Positions 52,740-60,476 of a stretch of 64,000 bases of DNA are shown piece by piece; position 1 is the stretch's first letter, and the number at the start of each line of letters is the position of its first letter. A program made the position numbers and the translations under genes. Under the pieces are notes generated by a model, which was not told where the DNA came from, did no database searches, and saw only the letters and a list, made by a program, of their open reading frames with translations. Origin of the DNA: Chloroflexota bacterium (GTDB lineage: Bacteria; Chloroflexota; Anaerolineae; B4-G1); assembly GCA_012514315.1 (NCBI GenBank), contig JAAZAN010000087.1, positions 1 through 64,000 on the forward strand. Reading direction: 5' to 3'.

Positions 52740-54488
52740 TCAGTCGATGTCCCGCTCTTCGACGGTATCACCCGTTTCCGCAGCCTGGTCATCACGTGCC
52801 TGAAACCGGCGCCGCCTGTAGGCGGCAAGCCCTCCTCCAATGACCACTGCGAGCGCGACGAAGATGGGCAGCGATGCCCCTGGAGAGCCGATTCTGATGC
52901 CAGGTGAGGCTGTCGGAGTTGGCGATGGGGTTGCTGACGGCGTCGATGTCGGTGTGTGCGTCGGTTCGGGCGTGGCTGGCGCCGTGGCCGTTGGTGTCGG
53001 CGTGCACGTTGCCGTGGGGGTATGAGTTGATGTCGGCGAGGCGGTGGGTGTGGCAGTTGATGTCGGCGAGGCGGTGGGTGTGGCAGTTGGCAATGTGCCC
53101 GGGTCCGCAGTCGCGCCGGCTGTCACATCCGGGGAAGGCGGCGGTGGAGTGGGGGAAGCGGGGATTTCCGCGGTGCGTGCGCTTGCAGGTGCTTCCTCGA
53201 CCAACATGAACGGCTCGCCTCCCATCTGGCACCAGTTCGTGCAGTCCATCCCAGGTAACTCCACGAAGTAGTAGCCCCGATCCGGATAGACCCTGCGCGC
53301 CCCCCCCCAGATATTCACCAGAAGCGCCTGGGTGCCTCTGGCGGGGACCATGGCCACCTGTGGTTCTGGTGTGCGAGACCAGACCACCGTTGTGGTTCGA
53401 TTGCCACGATCGATGGTTACCAACGAGATCTCATCACGACGGTCCCAGGTACCGCCTCGAAACCCCGCGAGATGCGTGGTGGCGACCTGGTAAGCCGTGA
53501 ACGCCGGACGCCGACTGCCATCCAGGGTAACCAGGCCGAACGGCTCGGGGTCGGCCTCCTGGTCGGTGTCCAGATCAGACATCTTGTACACCGCGATACG
53601 CTGGGCGCCGGCAGCAATCTCTAGGCTGAAGCCATGGATCATGAACATGGCTTGTTGTTCTGGTGACACGCGCGATAGGTAGGCGTTTGTCTCAGTGATC
53701 CAGACCGGCTTGTTGATGCCGCGCCCGCGCATCATATTGGCATAGTGCGCGATGATGTCATAGATGGTCTCGGCGTCGTGAAACAGGTTGAGCGATACGA
53801 TGTCGAAGTAGTAATTGTTTGCCGGCGCGTTCGTGTCCGCCGTCAGCGCATCGAGAAATCGCCCGAACCAGTGTTGATCGTGATGGTGTGTGAAGGCAGC
53901 GAGATGGACGACAGCTGCGGGATTGGTTGCCTTCGTAACGGCGTAGGCGACCCGCAGCAGCTGCAGGTAATCATGGACAGACCCGCCCCAGGATAGATCG
54001 GGCGAACTCGCTGGAATGTCGGGTTCGTTCCAGATGATCCAGTGATCGATACGGCCGGCATAGCGACCGACAATCGTGCGGACGAAATTGGCCCAGTGAT
54101 TGTTGGGATCGTCTGGAGGGAGGTACAGACCTTGAGGTACACCGGCGCCGCGTCCGAGATCCGTGGCCCAACCGGGTGTGGTCACGAGCAATCCGACGAC
54201 CTGTCGACCCTGTGCTATCTCCGTTGCCAGAGCCTGATCGGAGACCGGCAGGATGTTCCATTCGGCTGCGGACTCTCGCTGAATCTGATTCCAGTAGAAT
54301 GTGATCCGCGTCCAGCCTGCACCCAAGGCAGTGGCGGCGCCAGGCGCGGTATAGGCCTCGACGACGCCAAACCGGGGGTCTGGAATACCCGCTGACCAGA
54401 CCGCCTTGGGTCTGGTCAGGTGCGTCACCAGTGGGAGAATAAGGGCGACTGCCAGTACGAGCCGCAGCCAAAGATACCGTCGAGTCAT
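52740..54488 (-). CDS. Surface glycosidase-like TIM-barrel protein (clan GH-A)
   Basis: 582 aa. Signal peptide (about 1-33). A TIM-barrel with WIIWNEPD (probable acid/base Glu155) and VWITETNA (probable nucleophile Glu266), the two glutamates of clan GH-A glycosidases resembling GH39 or GH5. A second beta domain covers about 330-430. A Thr/Pro stalk (about 440-525) precedes one membrane helix (about 535-555) and a short charged tail, so the enzyme sits on the outside of the cell. Substrate not predictable. Confidence 0.82.
   Translation of the reverse strand: MTRRYLWLRLVLAVALILPLVTHLTRPKAVWSAGIPDPRFGVVEAYTAPGAATALGAGWTRITFYWNQIQRESAAEWNILPVSDQALATEIAQGRQVVGLLVTTPGWATDLGRGAGVPQGLYLPPDDPNNHWANFVRTIVGRYAGRIDHWIIWNEPDIPASSPDLSWGGSVHDYLQLLRVAYAVTKATNPAAVVHLAAFTHHHDQHWFGRFLDALTADTNAPANNYYFDIVSLNLFHDAETIYDIIAHYANMMRGRGINKPVWITETNAYLSRVSPEQQAMFMIHGFSLEIAAGAQRIAVYKMSDLDTDQEADPEPFGLVTLDGSRRPAFTAYQVATTHLAGFRGGTWDRRDEISLVTIDRGNRTTTVVWSRTPEPQVAMVPARGTQALLVNIWGGARRVYPDRGYYFVELPGMDCTNWCQMGGEPFMLVEEAPASARTAEIPASPTPPPPSPDVTAGATADPGTLPTATPTASPTSTATPTASPTSTHTPTATCTPTPTATAPATPEPTHTPTSTPSATPSPTPTASPGIRIGSPGASLPIFVALAVVIGGGLAAYRRRRFQARDDQAAETGDTVEERDID
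53026..53085. repeat. Perfect 30-bp tandem duplication in the stalk-coding region
   Basis: Two identical 30-base units (53026-53055 and 53056-53085) beginning GTTGATGTCGGCG encode ten extra stalk residues. Copies are identical, so they arose recently or are kept by slippage. Confidence 0.9.
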
Positions 54489-54570
54489 TCACATCCCTAA
54501 ACAGACGCAGGCAGCTAAGAATGGCCTGTATGATAACATGCCAGGAGACGCTGTCAAGCTTCCATCAATG

Positions 54571-54599
54571 TTGACTTATCCGTTCAATAGGGTTATACT
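54571..54599 (+). promoter_or_regulatory. Promoter of the chaperonin-like operon
   Basis: TTGACT (54571-54576) and TATACT (54594-54599) with 17 bp spacing. The transcript would have a leader of about 185 bases. Confidence 0.7.
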
Positions 54600-54635
54600 A
54601 TGTTCCTGGTAGTTTCCGGGGCGTTTTCCTTCAGG

Positions 54636-54661
54636 GGCCCCACGGTTGATATCGTGGGGCC
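54636..54661 (+). terminator. Terminator-like hairpin in the chaperonin-like leader
   Basis: GGCCCCACG (54636-54644) and CGTGGGGCC (54653-54661) form a perfect 9-bp stem about 30 bases after the predicted transcription start, followed by TTGCCAGTTCT. It may be an attenuator or a 5' stabiliser. No CIRCE repeat is seen. Confidence 0.45.
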
Positions 54662-54793
54662 TTGCCAGTTCTGAGAGGCAGCGCATCGTATGTGTTGTGA
54701 TGACCCTCAGATGAATGAGGTTGAGTATCGCCGCACACGGGGCGTGATCGCTGTAGCAGTGGACGACATTCAGTAGATTGAGGTGGCCGATAT

Positions 54794-56416
54794 ATGTCGA
54801 GAACACGACGAGTCATTTTTCAACCCAAGACGTACGAGACCCTGCAGGGCGGTATCGACACAATGGTCAACGCGATCCGCCCGACTCTGGGGCCCCTGCC
54901 CCGTATTGTAGCGTTGGAGAAGACGATCGGAGACAAGCCGCCGGAGTTGCTGGATGATGGCGGAGTAATCATGCGCCGGATCATCCAGATCGCTGATCGT
55001 GATGAAGATATGGGCGCGATGCTCGTCCGCCAGTTGCTGTGGCGCCTTCATGAGCAGGTGGGCGATGGGACAGCGACAGCGGCCGTCCTCCTGCAGTCGA
55101 TCTTCAGGCAGGGTGTCAAGTACATTGTTTCCGGTGGCAATGCGATGATGCTGCGCCGGAACCTCGAGAGAGGTATGCGCATTGTATTCTCTGAGCTAGA
55201 GCAGATGGCTGTTTCGGTTGAGGGCCAGGAAGCACTGACTCACATTGCCGAATCGATCTGCTATGACGCCGCTCTGGCGCGATTGCTTGGGGAGATCTTC
55301 GACATCATCGGGGAATATGGGCGCCTCGAGACACGCTCTGGGCGCGGACGGGACCTCGAGCGTGAATACGTCGAGGGCATGTACTGGAAGAGCCAACCTT
55401 TCTCCCGCGACTTCCTCACAGACGAGGCCCGATATCGGACCCAACTGGACGATGCAGCGATTCTGATCAGTGATGTTCAGATCGAGGATCCTCGTGAGCT
55501 TGTTCCTGCTATGACCATTGCGATGAAGGCGGGAGTCGGTGGTCTACTGGTCATCTCGAAGACGCTCTCAGAGGGTGCAACCGCTCTGGTGCTTGTCAAC
55601 AACAGAAAGAATGAGAAGTTTCAGACCGTCGTAACCAAGGTTCCGGGGCTGGTTATCGCGGACGTGGCTGGTGCTCTGGAGGATATCGCGACCCTAACTG
55701 GTGGACGAGCGTTCCGGAGCAGTGCCGGTGAGAGGATTGACAAAGTGAAGCTGTCCGATCTGGGACGGGCTCGCCGGGCCTGGATCGATCGCTTCAATCT
55801 GGGTATCGTCGGTGGACAGGGCGATCCCCGTGCGCTGCGTGAGCATATCGCGAAGTTGCGTGAGGCCCATAGGAAGGCGACTGATCCTGAGGTGCGCCGG
55901 AATCTCCAGGAGCGCATCGGTAAGCTGATGGGAGGATCCGCTACGCTGTGGGTGGGCGGGATGACCGAGTCTGAGATCGAGATGCGTAAGGAGTTGGCCA
56001 ATCGCACGGCTGAAGCCCTGCGTGGCGCCGTGCGCGAAGGGGTCGTGCCTGGAGGCGGCGTAGCGCTTATGGACTGTCGGCCGACGGTGAGGAGTCTTCT
56101 GGATGAGTCCACGAGCTTTGACGAGCAAATGGCTTACCGCATCCTGTTACGTGCGCTTGAGGAGCCTATGCGCGTGATCATTGAGAATGCAGGATTCAAT
56201 CCCGATGAGACGATGGCGGAGGTGCGGTTGGCAGGGCCGGGCCATGGTTTCGATGTCAGGAAGGCGCAGGTTGTGAACATGCGTGAGGCCGGTATCTTCG
56301 ACTCGGTCGCTGTGACGAAGGCAGCCCTTCACGGGGCGATTCAGACTGCGGCTCTCGCGCTAACTGTGGATGTTCTGATCCACCGTAAGAAGCCCCCGGA
56401 ATCGATGAACCCGTAG
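54794..56416 (+). CDS. Divergent GroEL-like chaperonin paralogue
   Basis: 540 aa, full chaperonin length, with equatorial pieces TLGP (31-34), DDGGVI (54-59), VGDGTATAAVLL (89-100) and GVVPGGGVAL (417-426). Unlike GroEL, the region before GVVPGGG is two residues shorter and the Asp398 that drives ATP hydrolysis is not kept (Glu407 or Arg404 lies there). The apical domain is only weakly similar and the Gly-Met tail is missing. No GroES gene is adjacent. It may bind ATP but hydrolyse slowly, or may serve as a scaffold. GAGGTGG precedes the ATG. Confidence 0.82.
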   Translation: MSRTRRVIFQPKTYETLQGGIDTMVNAIRPTLGPLPRIVALEKTIGDKPPELLDDGGVIMRRIIQIADRDEDMGAMLVRQLLWRLHEQVGDGTATAAVLLQSIFRQGVKYIVSGGNAMMLRRNLERGMRIVFSELEQMAVSVEGQEALTHIAESICYDAALARLLGEIFDIIGEYGRLETRSGRGRDLEREYVEGMYWKSQPFSRDFLTDEARYRTQLDDAAILISDVQIEDPRELVPAMTIAMKAGVGGLLVISKTLSEGATALVLVNNRKNEKFQTVVTKVPGLVIADVAGALEDIATLTGGRAFRSSAGERIDKVKLSDLGRARRAWIDRFNLGIVGGQGDPRALREHIAKLREAHRKATDPEVRRNLQERIGKLMGGSATLWVGGMTESEIEMRKELANRTAEALRGAVREGVVPGGGVALMDCRPTVRSLLDESTSFDEQMAYRILLRALEEPMRVIIENAGFNPDETMAEVRLAGPGHGFDVRKAQVVNMREAGIFDSVAVTKAALHGAIQTAALALTVDVLIHRKKPPESMNP

Positions 56417-56447
56417 TTGGATAGGGAATGAGAAGAGAGTGAACGCT

Positions 56448-57389
56448 ATGACTGAAGATATCCACACACCAAGCGCTGTCTATGCATTGGCTGCGTCGCC
56501 CAATTATGCTGAGGATGGTATCTGCTTCGCGGCCTGTCGTTCCGGCCTTTTCCGCTCAGAGGATCGCGGTGAGTCTTGGCAGTATGCCTATGGGTCGTTG
56601 AATCTTGAGGCCCCTCTAGCTACCTTGGCCGTTGCTGTGTCCCCCGATTTCGTTTCCGACCAGAGTGTGTTTGCCGGGGCGCCTGGGGGCATCCTGCGCT
56701 CCGTCAACGGAGGCGCCGACTGGAACGTCGCGATGTTGCCTTCGCCACCCCCGCTGGTGTCGACACTGGTCATCTCGCCGAATTTCGCTCGCGATGGGGT
56801 GCTGTTGGCCGGCTCGATGGAGGACGGTGTCTTCCGTTCCGCATACCGCGGTGTGCATTGGTCACGCTGGAATTTCGGCCTGCTGGATCTGCACATCCTG
56901 GCTATGGCCATATCTCCGGCCTATGCGGCCGATGAGACACTCTTCGTCGGTTCAGAGACAGGTGTGTTTCGCAGCAGCAACGGAGGGCGTGCGTGGCGAG
57001 AGGTGGAGTTCCCAATCGAGTACGCACCGGTACTGAGCCTGGCGCTCTCGCCTGATTTCGAGAACGATCGGACGCTGTTCGCAGGTACAGAGGCGCATGG
57101 GCTCTTCCGTTCGGAGGATGCAGGCAAGACTTGGAAGCGGATCAGCGTGGATGGCGTTGATGAAGCCGTCAACGGAGTCCTGTTGTCGCCCGACTTTCCC
57201 GCCAAGCCCCATATTCTGATGATGCTGAGCACGGCTTTCATGATTTCCCGGGATGGCGGCAAGACATGGAATGAATGGCATGTCCAGACGGAGGCGGAAG
57301 GCTTCTCTTGTGTCTTGGCGCCTCAGGGTTTGGATGAGGGAGCGCCGCTCCTGGTGGGGCTGGTAGAGGGTGGTATTCTGCGCGTCTAG
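56448..57389 (+). CDS. BNR/Ycf48-like repeat protein, probable beta-propeller
   Basis: 313 aa from ATG 56448; GTG 56439 is the alternative. Seven similar units carry ALAxSPNYAxDxxLFxG and GLFRSxDxGxxW, for example ACRSGLFRSEDRGESW and AHGLFRSEDAGKTW. These are sialidase-type Asp-box repeats that fold as a beta-propeller, often binding glycans or proteins. There is no signal peptide, so it may be cytosolic, unlike most secreted Asp-box proteins. It starts about 30 bases after the chaperonin-like gene, suggesting a partner or client. Confidence 0.78.
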   Translation: MTEDIHTPSAVYALAASPNYAEDGICFAACRSGLFRSEDRGESWQYAYGSLNLEAPLATLAVAVSPDFVSDQSVFAGAPGGILRSVNGGADWNVAMLPSPPPLVSTLVISPNFARDGVLLAGSMEDGVFRSAYRGVHWSRWNFGLLDLHILAMAISPAYAADETLFVGSETGVFRSSNGGRAWREVEFPIEYAPVLSLALSPDFENDRTLFAGTEAHGLFRSEDAGKTWKRISVDGVDEAVNGVLLSPDFPAKPHILMMLSTAFMISRDGGKTWNEWHVQTEAEGFSCVLAPQGLDEGAPLLVGLVEGGILRV

Positions 57390-57425
57390 AAGCTGCTGAG
57401 TTGCAGCAGAGAAGGAGCTGGGATT

Positions 57426-58463
57426 ATGAGCCTCCTACAGGACGAAATTCGTGAGCAGCCTCAGGTGCTGAGACGTCTCTTCGACGAGCAGGTGGCAGCC
57501 GCGATGGAGATTGCCCGTGCAATCCGTGACAGAGATACATCCTGTGTGGTAATGGCAGCGCGAGGAACATCCGACAACGCCTCGCGATACGCGCAGTACT
57601 TGTTCGGGGCGCTCAACCATCTACGGGTCAGTCTGGCGACTCCTTCGCTGTTCAGTATCTATCACGCGCCGCCGCGATTGAGTGACGCGGTGGTGATCGG
57701 GGTGTCCCAGTCGGGGCAGTCACCCGACATCATCGCTGTGGTCGAAGAGGGGGCGCGTCAAGGAGCCCTCACTGTCGCTGTGACCAATGCGCCCGATTCC
57801 CCCTTGGCGCTTGCCGCTGATTTCGTGTTGTCGGTGTGCGCCGGCCCCGAGCGGGCAGTTGCTGCGACCAAGAGTTACACGGCTCAGTTGGGTGCTTTGG
57901 CGCTGCTGGCCGTACAGTTGGCTGGTGATGAGGAGCGTCTCAATCTACTTCGTAGTGTGCCGGACGCAGTATCCCGGACGCTGGACCTGGAAGACTCGAT
58001 AGAGCGGTATGCCCAGCGCTATACCTATGCGACCGAATCGGTTGTGCTCGGACGAGGTTACAACTACTCCACGGCTTTCGAAATCGCGCTTAAGCTCAAG
58101 GAACAGACTTACATGGTTGTCGAACCATACTCATCGGCTGACTTTCGGCATGGACCGGTGGCGATAGTGGACCAGGGCTTCCCAGCGATTGTGATTGCGC
58201 CAGATGGGGCCGTCTACTCCGATATGATGGCGTTGGCCGGTGAGTTGGCCGAGCGGGGAGCAGAGCTGATCGTCATCTCAGATCAGGACGAGGCGCTGAA
58301 CCTGGCTACGACACCGCTCCGCTTGCCCGTGACAGTTCCTGAATGGCTTTCGCCATTTACGTGCATCGTTCCAGGCCAACTGCTGGCGCTGCATATCACT
58401 CAAGCCAAGGGCTATGAGGTGGACAGTCCGCGTGGCCTCAAGAAGGTGACGGTGACGCGCTAG
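57426..58463 (+). CDS. SIS-domain sugar-phosphate isomerase/deaminase (GlmS C-domain-like)
   Basis: 345 aa with two SIS domains. The first has AARGTSDNASRYAQYL and GVSQSGQSPDIIAVVEEG; the second has VLGRGYNYSTAFEIALKLKEQTY and SADFRHGPVAI. This is the isomerase half of GlmS without the glutamine amidotransferase half, as in AgaS, FrlB and NagB-II enzymes. It probably deaminates or isomerises an amino-sugar phosphate. It follows the BNR gene by 36 bases with GAGAAGGAG upstream and ends before a strong terminator. Confidence 0.88.
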   Translation: MSLLQDEIREQPQVLRRLFDEQVAAAMEIARAIRDRDTSCVVMAARGTSDNASRYAQYLFGALNHLRVSLATPSLFSIYHAPPRLSDAVVIGVSQSGQSPDIIAVVEEGARQGALTVAVTNAPDSPLALAADFVLSVCAGPERAVAATKSYTAQLGALALLAVQLAGDEERLNLLRSVPDAVSRTLDLEDSIERYAQRYTYATESVVLGRGYNYSTAFEIALKLKEQTYMVVEPYSSADFRHGPVAIVDQGFPAIVIAPDGAVYSDMMALAGELAERGAELIVISDQDEALNLATTPLRLPVTVPEWLSPFTCIVPGQLLALHITQAKGYEVDSPRGLKKVTVTR

Positions 58464-58507
58464 CTTAGTGGGAGACAGATCGGTCTCGTGTGACCGGGTG
58501 ATGTAGG

Positions 58508-58546
58508 GGCCTCGCCACAGCAGATATGCTGCATCGTGGCGAGGCC
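58508..58546. terminator. Bidirectional terminator
   Basis: GGCCTCGCCAC (58508-58518) and GTGGCGAGGCC (58536-58546) form a perfect 11-bp stem, with an inner CAGCA-TGCTG hairpin. It separates the converging SIS and reductoisomerase-like genes. The tail TTATCGTT on the plus strand is moderately U-rich. Confidence 0.75.
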
Positions 58547-58580
58547 TTATCGTTCCTGGATAGCCCGAATCTGGTTGTCC

Positions 58581-59564
58581 TTACTCGCCCTTCACGATCT
58601 TCCGGACTTGTTCCTCAACGGCGTTCATTGGGTGCGCTGCAGCGTACGTTTTCAGTTGTGTGAATCGTGGGTACCCGGCAGCCTGCTCGGCCTCCCATTC
58701 CTCCGCGAAGCGGCCGTCTTGGATCTCAGCAAGCGCCTGTTTCATCTGATCGAGGAACGCGTCAGGCAACATGCGCGGGCCACGGGATAGTGTGCCATAC
58801 TGGCTTGTTTGGGAATGGAAGCTCATTTGTTTGAAGAGCCCCACGTTGGCCATCTCTTGGAAGATCTCGGCAGCTTCGCCCGACCCGTACATCTCCAGTA
58901 CGACGGCTTCGGGCGGGAAGCCCCTCTCGATCAGGAGCTCGTAGGCCAGTATCAAGACCCGCGTGATGACGGGCCAGACTCCCTGCTCCATGAACAAGTC
59001 CATCTCGGTCTCTTGGGCAAAGGTGATGCCCAACGCGCCTACGCGTGTTGCGCCGATGCCTTTGGCGATGGCGAGCGCGGTGCTCCACGCAGCGCCCGTC
59101 GCGTCCTGCTCAACTGCGACATAGGCGGGCGCCCCTGAGCCGGCCACGAACCGCTCCCGCACACCGACGCCAATCATCCGCGGCGCCACCATGATGACGT
59201 CGACGCCCTGGGGTGGGTGGATGTACCCAAAACGGATGTTGTACCCGTGGGCGAAGTTCAGCGTATGACCGGGTCTCAGTTTGGGCAGGATTTTGCCCTC
59301 ATAGACGCTCCGCTGTACTTCGTCAGGCACGAGCAGAAACAGGATGTCCGCAGTCTGCACTGCTTCCTCAATGGTGAATGTGGCGAATCCATCGGCTTCG
59401 GAGCGTGCGAAGCTGGTGTCGCGGATGCTTCCAACGATCACATCCACGCCATTGTCGCGCAAGTTCATCGCCTGCGCGCGTCCCTGATTGCCGTAACCAA
59501 TGATAGCCACTTTGCGGTTCTGGAGAACCCCCAGGTCAGCGTCGCTATCGTAGTAGACTTGCAT
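58581..59564 (-). CDS. Ketol-acid reductoisomerase-like protein with altered active site
   Basis: 327 aa, KARI class I length. The NAD(P)-binding GYGNQG lies at 23-28, with His106-Gly107 and metal ligands Asp189 and Glu193 (TEMDLFMEQ). However, the conserved APKGPGH of KARI enzymes reads APRMIGVG, so Lys130 is replaced by Arg129, and the second of the later metal glutamates is not in place (LEMYGSGE). Thus it may not be the isoleucine/valine enzyme. No ilv or leu genes are nearby. Start ATG 59564 has AGGAGAGG upstream. It follows the Trm9-like gene by 57 bases. Confidence 0.75.
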   Translation of the reverse strand: MQVYYDSDADLGVLQNRKVAIIGYGNQGRAQAMNLRDNGVDVIVGSIRDTSFARSEADGFATFTIEEAVQTADILFLLVPDEVQRSVYEGKILPKLRPGHTLNFAHGYNIRFGYIHPPQGVDVIMVAPRMIGVGVRERFVAGSGAPAYVAVEQDATGAAWSTALAIAKGIGATRVGALGITFAQETEMDLFMEQGVWPVITRVLILAYELLIERGFPPEAVVLEMYGSGEAAEIFQEMANVGLFKQMSFHSQTSQYGTLSRGPRMLPDAFLDQMKQALAEIQDGRFAEEWEAEQAAGYPRFTQLKTYAAAHPMNAVEEQVRKIVKGE

Positions 59565-59621
59565 CAATCCTCTCCTTTCATTCAATGTGGGTCTGCGTGG
59601 GTCAGCAGCCGTGCTGTCATT

Positions 59622-60365
59622 TCACAGATCGGGTGGCGACGGGTGTGCCAGCAGGGCATACAGTCCGAGGTCGCCTTCGCGACCGCCGGCGCGATAGGTC
59701 GACGTCACCTCCATTCCTGCTGCCGCAGCCAAAGCGCTCATTTCGCGCTCGTCGATCAAATGGCAATACCTCAATCCATAACCATCACGTTGCCAGTTCA
59801 GCAGGTAGTCGCCTGGATCGACTGAATTGGGCGCAATACCCGCACACTGCCAGGGCACGACCTTGCGCCGCAGGCGCGGATGATCCATGAACTGCCAGGC
59901 CGACACGATCAGCGCTCCATTGCGTTTTGTGATGCTTGCCATTTCCTGGACTACTGCAGCGCGTCGCTCGAAGCTGGGAATGTGATGCAAAACGGCCAGG
60001 CACACGGCTACGTCGAAGGGAGCGCCTGGCAGGCCCTTGGACCATCCCGGTTCAGTCAGGTCGGCAACCTGGAACTGCGCCGAGATGTGAGCTAGATTCT
60101 GTGCCTCGTGTTGGGCAATCTCAAGCAGTCCGGTTGCGGCATCCAGGCCCAGATAGGTCGAGCTCGGGCGTTCCCTATCCAGTATACGCGCGAGGCGGCC
60201 GTTCCCGCAACCGGCGTCGAGAAGCCTTGCACGCGCCGGAACATACGGTAGAATGCAGGCAAGACTTGGGTCAAAAACGGAACGGCTGCTGGAAAAAGAC
60301 TCAGCGAAGGCAGCGTAGAATCGCTGATTCAGTAAAATAAGTTGAGTCGTGGTCGTTTCATCCAC
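59622..60365 (-). CDS. Trm9/ALKBH8-like SAM methyltransferase
   Basis: 247 aa. SAM motif I LLDAGCGNG (48-56), then GLDAATGL, ADLTEP and FDVAVCLAVLHHIPSFERR. VSAWQF and KVVPW (VPW at 160-162), followed by GLRYCHLIDEREMSALA, match the Trm9 pattern, in which eukaryotic enzymes methylate carboxymethyl-uridine-34 of tRNA. It begins 111 bases from the divergent Elp3 gene, so both halves of an mcm5U-type pathway may sit together. No Trm112-like partner gene is seen. Alternative: a methyltransferase of another small molecule. Confidence 0.72.
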   Translation of the reverse strand: MDETTTTQLILLNQRFYAAFAESFSSSRSVFDPSLACILPYVPARARLLDAGCGNGRLARILDRERPSSTYLGLDAATGLLEIAQHEAQNLAHISAQFQVADLTEPGWSKGLPGAPFDVAVCLAVLHHIPSFERRAAVVQEMASITKRNGALIVSAWQFMDHPRLRRKVVPWQCAGIAPNSVDPGDYLLNWQRDGYGLRYCHLIDEREMSALAAAAGMEVTSTYRAGGREGDLGLYALLAHPSPPDL

Positions 60366-60476
60366 GCATCACATTATAGCCCAGCTGATGTAGTAGGCAA
60401 AGTAGCGCCGAGGAAGGTCATTCTGAAGAAAGATGCCAGTGCACAGGGTGGTGGTGAGCGGACGAGGGGAGGGCCG

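Noticed and set aside
60342-60476. Elp3 starting at 60342 and overlapping the methyltransferase gene
   Set aside because: The extra 45 residues have no Elp3 similarity; ATG 60477 has a very strong ribosome site.
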